Under the pieces are notes generated by a model. The model made no database searches. It worked only from the letters and a program-made list of their open reading frames with translations, and was not told the DNA's origin. Below, one piece after another: positions 55,781 to 64,000 of a DNA stretch of 64,000 nt. The stretch's first letter is position 1; the number at the start of each line of letters is the position of its first letter. Origin of the DNA: JAZDJP01 sp043803805 (GTDB lineage: Bacteria > Planctomycetota > JAZDJP01); the NCBI GenBank assembly GCA_043803805.1, contig JAZDJP010000084.1:1-64000 (forward strand), read 5' to 3'. The position numbers and the translations under genes were made by a program.

Positions 55781-57633
55781 AGAAGGTCATTCTTGTCAAC
55801 GCCACCGAGTCCGAGGAGTGCCGCGTGGCGGTCCTCGAGGACGGCATCCTCGAGGAGCTGTATCTGGAGCGGGCTGACCAGGAGGCCCTGGCGGGCAACA
55901 TTTACAAAGCCCGTGTCGTCAACGTGGAGCCGAGCCTCCAGGCGGCCTTTGTGGATTTCGGGACCGGGAAGCACGGTTTCCTCCATGCCTCGGATATTAC
56001 CGGGCGCGCGGGGGGAAAGGGCGGCCGGGGGCGGGGCAACCGCGACAAGGGGCCCTCCATCCAGGGGGCGTTGAAACGCAACCAGGAATTGGTTGTCCAG
56101 GTCGTCAAGGAGGGCATTGCGGAAAAGTGCCCCAGCGTTACGACCCGGCTCAGCATCCCGGGCCGGTACCTCGTTATCGTGCCGGGAGGCGATCGGGCGG
56201 GGGTCTCCCGGAGAATCGAGGACGAGGAGGAGCGCCGCAAACTCAAGGCCTTTCTCCAGGAATTGAAGCCCCCCAAGGACATGGGATTCATCATTCGGAC
56301 GGCGGGGCTGGAGAAGAGCAAGGAGGATCTTAAGAAGGATCTGGATTATATGCTGCGCCTCTGGAAAACGGTGGAACGGCAGATGAAGTCGGCCAAGGTG
56401 GGGGATGTGCTCTATCGGGAAAGCGATCTTGTGACGAGGACCGTGCGGGACGTCTTGACGGATGACGTTTCGGAGATTATCATCGACAGCGCTGAGGTGT
56501 GCCGGAAGGTCAAGGAGTTCCTGAGGACGGTGATGCCCCGGCGCCAGGGGCTTGTCAAGATCTACCGGGGAACGGTGCCGTTGTTCCACCGGTTCGGTAT
56601 CGAGGGGGAAGTCGGGAAGGTGTACGCCCGAAAGGTGCCCCTGCCGTCAGGGGGGGGCATTGTGATCGATCCGACGGAGGCCCTTGTCGCGATCGATGTG
56701 AACTCGGGGAAATACACCGACGAGTCGACCGCGGAGGAGACCGCCTTCCGGACGAACCTGGAGGCCTGTCGGGAGGTGTCCCGCCAGCTCCGGATGCGGG
56801 ATCTGGGAGGGGTGATCATCGTCGATTTCATCGACATGCGTCACACCGAGCACATCCTCAAGGTGGAGGAGACGTTCGATCAGTTGTTGCGGCGCGACCG
56901 GGCGAAAATTTCGGTATCCCGGATATCGCGATTTGGCATCATGGAGATGACGCGCCAGCGGATTCGGCCGAGTGTGGAGGGACGGGCCTATGAGACCTGC
57001 GCCGCGTGCGGCGGGCGCGGTCGGGTGAAGACGGTAACGAGTCTGGGGGTGGAGATCGTCCGCCATCTCCGGAATGCGCTTCACCGGGAGGACCTGCGGC
57101 GGATCGATTTGTTGGTGCACCCGTCGTTGTCGCTGGCGTTGGGGCGGCGCCGTGCGGAACTGGAGGGACTCGAGGCCGGGCATCAGAAGCGGATCGCGGT
57201 GGGAGCCGATCCCGGGCTCGGACAGGATCAGTACCGCCTGACCGGTGGAACGGCGGGTGGGAAAACGGTGAATCTTCTGGAGGAGACGGTTTCCGCGCCG
57301 CGCGCGATCGAACCGGCGGGAGATTCGGTTAAGGAAAGGAGCAACGAGCATGTACGCGGTGATCGAGGCATACGGGAGACAGTACCGGGTGAAGGAGGGG
57401 GAGCGCATCCAGGTCCTCGGCGACGTTCCCGCCGAAGGAGGCGCCGTTCGACTCGACAGGGTCCTTCTGTGCTCGGGCAAGGAGGGGCTGCGCGTGGGGA
57501 CGCCCTATCTGGCCGGGGTGTGGGTGGAGGGCAAGGTCGGCGCGGCGCGGCGCCTTCCCCGGGTGACGGGCATGAAGTTCCGCCGGCGCAAAAATTCCCG
57601 GGTCAAGAAGGCGTTTCGTCAGCGGGAGTTTGA
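55777..57633 (+). CDS. rng: Ribonuclease G/E family protein with out-of-frame C-terminal run-on
   Basis: An S1-type domain comes first (ALAGNIYKARVVNVEPSLQAAFVDFGTGKHGFLHASDI), then the catalytic RNase H-like domain with VAIDVNSGKYTDE and VIIVDFIDMR (metal Asp residues) and the zinc-link CAACGG. Residues 1 to about 515 are normal RNase G. The frame then has no stop and runs 284 bp into rplU in another frame, adding ~100 Arg/Gly-rich residues with no homology. A TAA at 57328-57330 in the +2 frame suggests that a frameshift near 57280-57325 removed the true stop. It is coupled to the upstream GT2 gene. Confidence 0.85.
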   Translation: MKKVILVNATESEECRVAVLEDGILEELYLERADQEALAGNIYKARVVNVEPSLQAAFVDFGTGKHGFLHASDITGRAGGKGGRGRGNRDKGPSIQGALKRNQELVVQVVKEGIAEKCPSVTTRLSIPGRYLVIVPGGDRAGVSRRIEDEEERRKLKAFLQELKPPKDMGFIIRTAGLEKSKEDLKKDLDYMLRLWKTVERQMKSAKVGDVLYRESDLVTRTVRDVLTDDVSEIIIDSAEVCRKVKEFLRTVMPRRQGLVKIYRGTVPLFHRFGIEGEVGKVYARKVPLPSGGGIVIDPTEALVAIDVNSGKYTDESTAEETAFRTNLEACREVSRQLRMRDLGGVIIVDFIDMRHTEHILKVEETFDQLLRRDRAKISVSRISRFGIMEMTRQRIRPSVEGRAYETCAACGGRGRVKTVTSLGVEIVRHLRNALHREDLRRIDLLVHPSLSLALGRRRAELEGLEAGHQKRIAVGADPGLGQDQYRLTGGTAGGKTVNLLEETVSAPRAIEPAGDSVKERSNEHVRGDRGIRETVPGEGGGAHPGPRRRSRRRRRRSTRQGPSVLGQGGAARGDALSGRGVGGGQGRRGAAPSPGDGHEVPPAQKFPGQEGVSSAGV

Positions 57634-57673
57634 TATTCTCATTCAGCAGATCCACGAGGACGGGGGGGCATAG
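57350..57673 (+). CDS. rplU: 50S ribosomal protein L21
   Basis: This is a 107-residue protein: MYAVIEAYGRQYRVKEGERIQV and GMKFRRRKNSRVKKAFRQ are the L21 signatures. AAGGAAAGGAG lies upstream of ATG 57350. It overlaps the run-on of the RNase G frame but has its own good start. Followed by rpmA with no gap, the standard rplU-rpmA-obgE order. Confidence 0.97.
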   Translation: MYAVIEAYGRQYRVKEGERIQVLGDVPAEGGAVRLDRVLLCSGKEGLRVGTPYLAGVWVEGKVGAARRLPRVTGMKFRRRKNSRVKKAFRQREFDILIQQIHEDGGA

Positions 57674-57931
57674 ATGGCTCATAAAAAAGGTCAGGGATCC
57701 AGTTGCAACGGGCGCGACAGCAACCCGAAATTTCGCGGCGTCAAGGTGTACGGTGGCCAGATCGTGAATGCCGGAGGCATCATCATCCGGCAATGCGGCA
57801 GTGGTTTCAAGCCGGGCCGGAACGTCCGCCTGGGCCGCGACTTCACGATTTACGCGGTCGTCCCCGGCAAGGTGGTTTTTGAGAGCCGCCAGCGCGTGAG
57901 CGTCCGGCCCGAGAAGATCGCCGCCCGCTGA
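57674..57931 (+). CDS. rpmA: 50S ribosomal protein L27
   Basis: This is an 85-residue protein. MAHKKGQGSSCNGRDSNPKFRGVKVYGGQIV is typical L27; the usual Ser of GSSRNGRDS is Cys-Asn here (SSCNGRDS). No N-terminal processing extension is present. The stop overlaps the obgE start by one base. Confidence 0.97.
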   Translation: MAHKKGQGSSCNGRDSNPKFRGVKVYGGQIVNAGGIIIRQCGSGFKPGRNVRLGRDFTIYAVVPGKVVFESRQRVSVRPEKIAAR

Positions 57932-58884
57932 TGTTCATGGATGATGTCAAAATCCGCGTTGCGGCCGGACGGGGAGGGGACGGATCGATGAGTTTCTACC
58001 GCGCGCGCCGCCTTCCCCGCGGTGGGCCCGACGGCGGGGACGGGGGACGGGGCGGGAACGTCCGAATGAAGGTATCCCGGGATGTCGGGGATCTTTCGCA
58101 TCTCGTTCCCGGGGGCATCTATCAGGCTCCGCAGGGGGCTCACGGCAAGGGTCAGAAAATGGCCGGGCGCGATGCCCGGGATCTTGTGATTGATCTTCCG
58201 GTCGGCACGATTGTTGAGGACGCCGGCCAGGGGATGCGTCTTGCGGATCTGTGCGAGGCCGGTCAGGCGCTCGATGTCGCGCGCGGGGGGCGCGGCGGGC
58301 GGGGAAATTCGCACTTCGCCACGTCCACGCACCAGTCCCCGCGGGAGTACGAAAAGGGGGCCCCGGGGGAAATTCGCCGCCTGCGCCTTGATTTCCGGAT
58401 GCCGGTGGATATCGCGCTGGTCGGGCTCGGGGGTTCCGGCAAGAGCGCTCTACTTAATCGTCTGGCGGGGACCCGCGTGCCTGAAGGCGCCTACCCCTGT
58501 TCCACCGCCGAACCGGTCTGCGGGGTTTGGGATGCGGGTCTCCGGGAAAGCTGGAGGGTCGCGGAAATTCCCTCCCTCATGCCGGGGCGCCACGGTCCGG
58601 GCGGACCCGGGACGCACTTCCTCAAGCACCTGACGCGGGCTCGTGCCGTATGGTTCGTTCTTGACGGTTCGGCCGACGGCGCGGCCGGGGTCTTCCGCCG
58701 CCTCCGGGAATGGGTCTCCCCGTTTCTGGATACGGATCCTCCGAAACGCATCGCCGTCGTTCTCACCCGGACGGACCTTCGGTCGCCGGAGGATGAAGGG
58801 GAGACGCTTCGGGTTCCCGCGATCCCGGTATCTCTGCGGGAGGGCCGCGGGCTCGACGCACTGCGGACCGTCGCGCCCGGGTAG
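57931..58884 (+). CDS. obgE: Obg-family GTPase with degenerate G motifs
   Basis: This is a 317-residue protein. The N-terminal Obg glycine-rich fold (~1-155; GRGGDGSMSFYRARRLPRGGPDGGDGG) is intact. In the G domain the P-loop is present (GLGGSGKSALLNRL), but the G3 DxPG motif reads EIPSLMPG and the G4 NKxD motif reads LTRTDL. The switch I block is YPCSTAEPVCGVW in place of YPFTTLxPxxGVV. GTP binding and specificity may be changed. The C-terminal OCT domain is absent. Obg acts in large-subunit maturation and stringent control. Confidence 0.9.
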   Translation: MFMDDVKIRVAAGRGGDGSMSFYRARRLPRGGPDGGDGGRGGNVRMKVSRDVGDLSHLVPGGIYQAPQGAHGKGQKMAGRDARDLVIDLPVGTIVEDAGQGMRLADLCEAGQALDVARGGRGGRGNSHFATSTHQSPREYEKGAPGEIRRLRLDFRMPVDIALVGLGGSGKSALLNRLAGTRVPEGAYPCSTAEPVCGVWDAGLRESWRVAEIPSLMPGRHGPGGPGTHFLKHLTRARAVWFVLDGSADGAAGVFRRLREWVSPFLDTDPPKRIAVVLTRTDLRSPEDEGETLRVPAIPVSLREGRGLDALRTVAPG

Positions 58885-58909
58885 GGCGATCCATCACGAA
58901 GGAGGCGAC

Positions 58910-60058
58910 ATGGCTCAATTGAACGAGATGCTCCAGAAGATGGTTGAGATCGGGGCATCGGATCTCATCGTCAAGGTCGGGGGATATCCCTCCGCCCGCG
59001 TGGACGGCCGGGTGGAGATTCTTGACAAGTATCTCATCACCTCCCAGGTGGCCCAGGAACTTTTGAAGGAGATCGCCCCGCAGTCCCTCCAGGATCGTTT
59101 CCTCCAGGTCCAGGAATGCGATTTGTCCTATGACCTGCCCGATGTGGGTCGTTTCCGGGTCAATCTCTTTCTCCAACGCGGGCATGTGGGCATGGTATTC
59201 CGGCACATCAAGCGTCGCATCCCCGGCTTCGACGAGCTTTGCCTGCCCCGGGGACCGCTCGAGAAGATTGCGGCCCTTCCCAGGGGTCTCGTCATCGTGA
59301 CGGGGGTGGCGGGTAGCGGCAAATCCACGACGCTCGCGGCTGTTGTGGAACACATCAACGAGAAATATCAAAAGCACATTCTCACGATCGAGGATCCGAT
59401 CGAGTATCTCTACGTCGACAAAAAAAGTGTGATCAGCCAGCGGGAGATCGGGCCTGACACCCCCGGCTTCGTGTCGGCGTTGAAGTACTGTGTCCGGCAG
59501 TCTCCCGACGTCATTCTCATTGGCGAGATGCGCGATCAGGAAACCATGTCGGCGGCCATCACCGCGGCGGAGACGGGGCATCTGGTTCTTTCCACGCTCC
59601 ACACCACGAACGCCCCACAGACGGTGGAGCGTATCATCAGTTATTATCCCGTGCACCAGCACGATCTTGTCCGCCAGCAGATGTCGCTTCTTCTCAAGGG
59701 GGTCATCTGCCAGAGACTTCTCCCGCGGAAGGAGGGGCAGGGCCGGGTGCCCGCCGTCGAGATCATGCTGGCGACGCCCACCATACGGGAGCTCCTGGCC
59801 GAGGGGAAAACCCGTTCCCTCTACACGGCGATCCGGGAAGGAACGGATTATTTTGGCACCCAGACGTTCAATCAATCCCTTCGGAAGTGGTATGAGGCGG
59901 GTGTCATCACGCTCGAAACGGCGCTGGCCGCTTCGGACAACCCGGAGGAGTTGGAGCTGGAGGTCAAGGGGGTGCTCAAGGGGACCCGATCGAAGGACGT
60001 GGGCTCGACGACATTCATCAAGAAATTGCCCATTCCGGATTCGAACACCCGGAAATGA
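58910..60058 (+). CDS. pilT: Type IV pilus retraction ATPase (PilT/PilU-like)
   Basis: This is a 382-residue hexameric ATPase. Walker A is GVAGSGKSTTLAAVV, the Asp box ILTIEDPIEYLY, Walker B DVILIGEMRDQETM and the His box HLVLSTLHTTNAPQ. The C-terminal ~60 residues carry a non-conserved extension; the PilT AIRNLIRE block is replaced by ELLAEGKTRSLYTAIREG, closer to PilU. GGAGG lies 4 bp before ATG 58910. It separates obgE from hflX and is distant from pilMNOPQ. Confidence 0.93.
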   Translation: MAQLNEMLQKMVEIGASDLIVKVGGYPSARVDGRVEILDKYLITSQVAQELLKEIAPQSLQDRFLQVQECDLSYDLPDVGRFRVNLFLQRGHVGMVFRHIKRRIPGFDELCLPRGPLEKIAALPRGLVIVTGVAGSGKSTTLAAVVEHINEKYQKHILTIEDPIEYLYVDKKSVISQREIGPDTPGFVSALKYCVRQSPDVILIGEMRDQETMSAAITAAETGHLVLSTLHTTNAPQTVERIISYYPVHQHDLVRQQMSLLLKGVICQRLLPRKEGQGRVPAVEIMLATPTIRELLAEGKTRSLYTAIREGTDYFGTQTFNQSLRKWYEAGVITLETALAASDNPEELELEVKGVLKGTRSKDVGSTTFIKKLPIPDSNTRK

Positions 60059-60176
60059 TCAGGACGGCGCCGGACGGGCGATCGTTGGGAACGTTCGTGC
60101 CTCGGATTGCCATGGAGATAGTCGCATTCGAACCTCGCTTACGGTCCATCGCGAAAAAGCGTTTCTCGTAAGGGGA

Positions 60177-61430
60177 TTGTTCCCGGGGGACGATGCCCCG
60201 GATTCCCTCGGGGAGCTGGCGGCCCTCGCTGAGACGGCGGGGGCCGTCGTGGTGGGCTCTGCCACCCAGCGTCGCTCCCGGATCGATTCCGCGTTCTACA
60301 TCGGACGGGGCAAGGTGGAGGAGATCAAGACGCTTGCCGGGGAGCAGGATGCCGACGTCGTCATCTTCGACCACGAACTGGCCCCGGCCCAGATGCGCAA
60401 TCTGGAAAAAGTTCTCGTTCTCAAGGTCGTGGACCGGAGCGAACTGATTCTCGATATTTTTGCCACGCATGCCCGGACGGAGGAGGCGCGTCTTCAGGTG
60501 GAACTGGCGCAACTCGAGTACCTCCTGCCGCGTCTCCGGCGAATGTGGACGCATCTCGAGCGTATCGAGGGCGGCATCGGGACGCGCGGCCCCGGCGAAA
60601 AGCAGATTGAGATGGATCGGCGTCTGGCCCGGAACCGGATCTCCATGCTCAGGAAGAATCTCGATCGTCTGGTCTCCGTTCGCGAGCGGCAGGTGGCCTC
60701 GAGACGGGAACGATACCGGGTGTCCCTGGTCGGGTATACGAACGCGGGAAAGTCCACCCTCATGCGCCGTCTCACGGGCGTTTCCACGGTTGTGGAGGAC
60801 AAGCTGTTTTCGACGCTCGACACGCTGACGCGGCCCTGGCGTCCGGCATCCGGGGTTGAGGTGCTTCTTTCCGATACGGTGGGTTTCATCCGGAACCTCC
60901 CGCATCATCTCGTCGCGTCATTCCGGGCCACGCTCGAGGAGGCGCGCACGGCGGACCTTCTGCTCCATGTCGTGGACGCCGCAAGCCCCTGGCGGGAAAA
61001 AACCATCGCGACGGTGGATGCCGTCCTCGCGGAAATCGGTTGCGCCGGCACGTCGCGTCTTCGCGTGTACAACAAGGCGGATCGCATTCCAGATCCCGTG
61101 GAACGGCGGGGGCTCGCGCTGGGGGATCGTGCCGGAGTGGTTTGTTCCGCGCTCACGGGGGAGGGGGTGGAGGTTCTCGCGGATGCGGTGCTCGGCGCGG
61201 TCGAGGCCGGGGCGGTCGAGGTTGATGTGACCTGTCCTCTGGCGGCCGGGGATGTCATCGCCCTGGCCGAACGGGCAGGGAGGGTCATCGGACGGACAAT
61301 TGAGGGCGACACGATCACCCTTCAGGTGCGGATGCCGGTCGCGGCGGCGGAATCCCTGCGACATCGGGGGATTTCCGTTCGTCCACGGGCCAGAGAGGCG
61401 GCGCATGGCCGGAACGAGGCGGTCTCCTAG
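60177..61430 (+). CDS. hflX: GTPase HflX (start codon unclear)
   Basis: This is a ribosome-associated GTPase of about 417-430 residues. The N-terminal HflX domain (AETAGAVVVGSATQRRSRIDSAFYIGRGKVEEI), FDHELAPAQMRNLEK, RGPGEKQIEMDRR and the G domain (GYTNAGKSTLMRRL, DTVGFIRNLPHHLVASF, VYNKADRI) are all intact. Homology (HREKAFLVRG) begins ~10 codons before the first usable in-frame codon, TTG 60177, but no ATG or GTG exists there. An ATG at 60055, overlapping the pilT stop (ATGA), opens the +1-related frame and ends at TAA 60169-60171 after GAAAAAG (60153-60159). Either an indel or a -1 shift would join them. Confidence 0.85.
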   Translation: MFPGDDAPDSLGELAALAETAGAVVVGSATQRRSRIDSAFYIGRGKVEEIKTLAGEQDADVVIFDHELAPAQMRNLEKVLVLKVVDRSELILDIFATHARTEEARLQVELAQLEYLLPRLRRMWTHLERIEGGIGTRGPGEKQIEMDRRLARNRISMLRKNLDRLVSVRERQVASRRERYRVSLVGYTNAGKSTLMRRLTGVSTVVEDKLFSTLDTLTRPWRPASGVEVLLSDTVGFIRNLPHHLVASFRATLEEARTADLLLHVVDAASPWREKTIATVDAVLAEIGCAGTSRLRVYNKADRIPDPVERRGLALGDRAGVVCSALTGEGVEVLADAVLGAVEAGAVEVDVTCPLAAGDVIALAERAGRVIGRTIEGDTITLQVRMPVAAAESLRHRGISVRPRAREAAHGRNEAVS

Positions 61431-62196
61431 GGGGAAGTCGGCCGACGCGGTGCGGGCGGAGCTTGCGGAAATCTTTGCCAGCCGCCAGGGCGAAGGCATT
61501 CTCCTGGGCATCCCGCAGGTCTTCCTTCGGTTTTCGCGGTGCAACCTCCGGTGCTCGTGGTGCGACACGCCGGCGGGTCTCCGGTCAAATGCGCGGTATG
61601 CCGTCGAACCCCGGCCCGGGGGGAATCCCGTCTTTCACCAAAATCCGGTGACACCGCCGGTCGTGGCGGGGCACCTTGCGGATTTCAGGAAGCGCATGCC
61701 TTTTATGCGGTGGGTGAGCCTGACGGGAGGGGAGCCGCTTCTATACGCCCCCTTTCTCGCGGCGCTCCTCCCGGGCCTCCGTCGGGACGGGTGGCGCATC
61801 TATCTGGACACCAACGGCGTCCTGGACGCGGCCATGGCGGCCTTGCGGAGGGATGTGGATCTTGTGGCCATGGATTTCAAGCTGGACTCGTCGTCCGGGA
61901 ACGGGAATCTCCTGCCGCGCCACGGCGCCTTTCTCGAGGCCGCGGGCGAAACCGATGTCTTTGCGAAGGTGGTCGTCACGGCGGAGACCCGGATAACGGA
62001 GGTCGCGGCGGCGGCGAAGCTCTTCGCCCGCCACCGCCCGGAGGGGACGCTTGTCCTCCAGCCGGTCTCTCCGACTCCCCGATTCGGCCTCATTCCTTCC
62101 CCGGGGCAACTTGATGAATTCCGGCGCACCGCCGGACGCTGGGTGGCGGATGTCCGTGTCATTCCGCAGATGCACAAGTTGCTCGGCATCCGGTAA
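61405..62196 (+). CDS. queE: 7-carboxy-7-deazaguanine synthase QueE (radical SAM)
   Basis: This is a 263-residue radical SAM enzyme of queuosine/7-deazaguanine synthesis. The cluster motif is FSRCNLRCSWCDTP (C-x3-C-x2-C), with FASRQGEGILLGIPQVFLRF upstream and WVSLTGGEPLLY downstream. LQPVSPTPRFGL is typical of the family. It overlaps the end of hflX by 26 bp. No queC, queD or queF are in the window. Confidence 0.93.
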   Translation: MAGTRRSPRGKSADAVRAELAEIFASRQGEGILLGIPQVFLRFSRCNLRCSWCDTPAGLRSNARYAVEPRPGGNPVFHQNPVTPPVVAGHLADFRKRMPFMRWVSLTGGEPLLYAPFLAALLPGLRRDGWRIYLDTNGVLDAAMAALRRDVDLVAMDFKLDSSSGNGNLLPRHGAFLEAAGETDVFAKVVVTAETRITEVAAAAKLFARHRPEGTLVLQPVSPTPRFGLIPSPGQLDEFRRTAGRWVADVRVIPQMHKLLGIR

Positions 62197-62199
62197 CCA

Positions 62200-64000
62200 T
62201 TAAAACAGCCGGATGTCGTTCCAGGTGGCCGAGATGACCAGGAGCAGGATGAGCGCGAGCCCCGCGTACTGCGCCGCGGCGATGGTTCGCTCCGGGAGCG
62301 GCCGGCCGCGCAGTTTCTCGATGCCGATGAACGCAATATGTCCGCCGTCGAGAATGGGGATCGGCAGCAGGTTCATGAGCCCCAGAACGACGTTGATGAA
62401 CGCAAAGAACTTGAGAAGGTTGCCGGGCTGGCGCTTGGCCGAGTCGTACATCATCTGTACGATGCCGATGGGGCCGCGCGTTCCCTTTTGCACCTCGGAA
62501 AGTTTGATCCGCCGCGCCACAAGCCCCCGGATGAGGTCCACGTGGCTCATGACGAATCGGCGGTAGGTGCGCAGCCCCTCGGTGGTGGATCGTTTCCAGC
62601 CGTACCGGAGGGGCATGGGGTCGTAGGTGTCCAGCCCCAGTTTGTCGAGCGCTTCATGAGGGTCCGTGGCGATCGCCCGATGTTCGTCCGGCACGAGGGC
62701 GACCGTCTGGGTTCCCCTTTCCCGCCGGATATTGAGGGAAAGAGGGCCCCGCGCCTTTTCGAGAGCCGTGTCCACGTCGGCCCAGGTGGCGGTCCTGCGT
62801 CCGTTGATGGAATCAATCTCATCCCCCGGGTGGATGCCTGCCCGCCGGGCGGCGGGACCGGTCTCTCCGATCACGCAGGGGGAGGGCATATCGGGTTTGC
62901 GGAGGGTTACTCCGATGCGGGCCGGCTGGCCGTCGCCGTCCGATACGGGCGTCGCGACAAGTTCCGCGGTCAGGCCGTTCCTCCGGACCGCAAAGTTCAG
63001 CGCCGCTCCCCCGGACGCGCGGACGATGACGCTCATTTCGTGCCAGAAGCGCACCGGTTTTCCGTCCACCGCCTCGATTCGGTCGCCGGGGAGGAATCCG
63101 GCCGCGGCGGCGGGGGATTTCGGCATCACCGCATCCACCACGGCGGGATAGGCCGGTTCGGAAATCCCGTAATCGCGAAGGGTTTGCCAGCGGGGGCTCA
63201 TGGCGATGGAGAGGTCCCGGCCTCCCCGGTTGATGCCGAGAAGCAGGTTCTTCCGTTTCGGATCGGCCGTCATGATTTCCGTTACGAACTCCGGGAAGTC
63301 GCGGACATCCTTCCCGTTCACGGACCGGATGACGTCCCCGTTCCGGAGTCCCGCCCAGTAGGCGGGGGAGGGGAATGCCACCTCGGACAACGTCAGCCCC
63401 CGGAAGGGGGTGATCCCGATCAGCCCGTCTTCATCGGTGTGGACGGTGACCCGCAGTCGTTCGTCCCCCGGCTCGGATTTCCGGAGGACGTCGATAACGA
63501 GGGGGCCCTTGCTCTTGTCGAAGTAGATTTTCAAGTAGACGTCCTGGAAGGTGACGACCGGTTCGCCGTTGATCGCCGTGATAAGATCCCCCTTGCGCAG
63601 ACCCTCCTTCTCGGCGGGGGATTTTGGCGCCGGCGCGTCGATCCGGCTCCTCACGTCCTGGATCCCGACCCGGTAGAGGGCGATGCAGAGCGGGATGGCG
63701 AGGATGAGATTCGTGAGGGGGCCGGCCGCCACGATGACGAAACGCTGCCAGGGTTTCTTCGAGGAAAACTCGTCGGGGGCGCCCGTTTTCTCATCGCCCA
63801 GAAATTCGCCGGCCATCTTGACGTAACCGCCCAGCGGGAGGAGGGAGAGCTGGTACTCGGTGGGGCCTCGCTTAAGGCCGAAAAGTTTTGGGCCGAAGCC
63901 GATGGAAAAACGGAGGACGCGGACCCCGCAGGCCTTGGCGACTAGGAAGTGCCCCAGTTCGTGAATGAAGATGATGAGACCGAAGCCGAGGGCGACTTCC
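62200..64000 (-). CDS. rseP: RseP-type site-2 protease with four PDZ domains (5' end outside window)
   Basis: The minus-strand frame is open to the right window edge and encodes 599 residues without its start. The zinc motif HELGH is in LIIFIHELGHFLVAKACGV, followed by GPTEYQLSLLPLGGYVKMAGE. The C-terminal LLPIPILDGGHIAFIGIE carries the third zinc ligand. Four PDZ-like units lie between (SPAEKEGLRKGDLITAING, SPAYWAGLRNGDVIRSVNG, SPAAAAGFLPGDRIEAVDG, GPAARRAGIHPGDEIDSING), where E. coli RseP has two. It cleaves membrane anchors such as anti-sigma factors and signal peptides. Confidence 0.92.
   Translation of the reverse strand, partial: EVALGFGLIIFIHELGHFLVAKACGVRVLRFSIGFGPKLFGLKRGPTEYQLSLLPLGGYVKMAGEFLGDEKTGAPDEFSSKKPWQRFVIVAAGPLTNLILAIPLCIALYRVGIQDVRSRIDAPAPKSPAEKEGLRKGDLITAINGEPVVTFQDVYLKIYFDKSKGPLVIDVLRKSEPGDERLRVTVHTDEDGLIGITPFRGLTLSEVAFPSPAYWAGLRNGDVIRSVNGKDVRDFPEFVTEIMTADPKRKNLLLGINRGGRDLSIAMSPRWQTLRDYGISEPAYPAVVDAVMPKSPAAAAGFLPGDRIEAVDGKPVRFWHEMSVIVRASGGAALNFAVRRNGLTAELVATPVSDGDGQPARIGVTLRKPDMPSPCVIGETGPAARRAGIHPGDEIDSINGRRTATWADVDTALEKARGPLSLNIRRERGTQTVALVPDEHRAIATDPHEALDKLGLDTYDPMPLRYGWKRSTTEGLRTYRRFVMSHVDLIRGLVARRIKLSEVQKGTRGPIGIVQMMYDSAKRQPGNLLKFFAFINVVLGLMNLLPIPILDGGHIAFIGIEKLRGRPLPERTIAAAQYAGLALILLLVISATWNDIRLF

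Noticed and set aside
57350..57633. Arg/Gly-rich C-terminal extension of RNase G as a genuine domain
   Set aside because: It is read from the rplU gene in the wrong frame and has no homology; treated as a run-on.

Overview
The window is about 64 kb of GC-rich (low-to-mid 60s % by eye) bacterial chromosome. It encodes a motile diderm: a flagellar switch protein (FliN), a FapA-like protein, a complete type IV pilus assembly block (pilMNOPQ plus a pilT-type ATPase) with an outer-membrane secretin, and an RseP-type site-2 protease. Single-copy housekeeping genes (argG-carA, cdaA-cdaR-glmM-pdxJ-dapA, ptsN/HPr/EI, rplU-rpmA-obgE, trpS, truA, tadA, hflX, queE) place it in an ordinary chromosome, not a plasmid or prophage. 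The gene order and the many short, cross-genome-looking intergenic repeats suggest an uncultured candidate-phylum bacterium assembled from a metagenome. I cannot fix the phylum from sequence reading alone.

Layout. 1-7.0 kb: fliN end, FapA-like protein, then a translationally coupled signalling run (receiver protein, receiver-HD-GYP, PAS/GAF hybrid histidine kinase) closed by a perfect palindrome. 7.1-9.6 kb: glycogen phosphorylase. 9.6-12.2 kb: tRNA-Leu, tRNA-Ile and a large glycosidase-like protein. 12.2-15.3 kb (minus): M50 protease, trpS, scpA, trxA. 15.4-17.3 kb: two zinc-ribbon/TM paralogues flanking a PIN module, then an AT-rich orphan. 17.4-18.4 kb: tRNA-Ser, tadA with its substrate tRNA-Arg(ACG), tRNA-Lys. 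18.4-25.9 kb: a TPR-like membrane protein, argG-carA, c-di-AMP synthesis (cdaA-cdaR) with glmM, pdxJ and dapA. 26-29 kb: accessory segment with MNT-HEPN, a lipoprotein with an FGE-sulfatase domain, RHH-PIN toxin-antitoxin and a pseudopilin-like protein. 29-33.8 kb (minus): GAF-HD-PilZ protein, FHA-Ser/Thr kinase, pyrF, aminotransferase. 33.9-36.8 kb: endonuclease IV, TerC, endonuclease III, an orphan HicB-like protein. 37-44.5 kb: a type I restriction-modification operon with a Ser/Thr kinase between hsdS and hsdR. 44.7-49.4 kb: GNAT, truA, PtsN/HPr/EI phosphorelay, nucleotidyltransferase. 49.4-64 kb: pilMNOPQ, sugar-modifying genes, RNase G, L21, L27, Obg, PilT, HflX, QueE and, on the minus strand, a four-PDZ RseP running off the right edge.

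Two things stand out. First, hsdM-hsdS-kinase-hsdR are packed with gaps of only 3 and 6 bp around the kinase, which makes this a candidate kinase-regulated or kinase-armed restriction system. Second, the spacers carry a mosaic of degenerate tandem arrays with 7- or 8-bp units plus hairpins. Several arrays begin right after the same 9-mer (TTTCTGCGA). They invade gene starts and ends: the argG 5' leader, the signal region of a lipoprotein, the leader of a prepilin-like protein, and the C-terminus of nth. Recognisable promoters share a -10 box TACAAT or TAGAAT with a -35 starting TTG. Three genes (HEPN, RNase G, hflX) show apparent frame disruptions, which are either assembly indels or real recoding or overlap.
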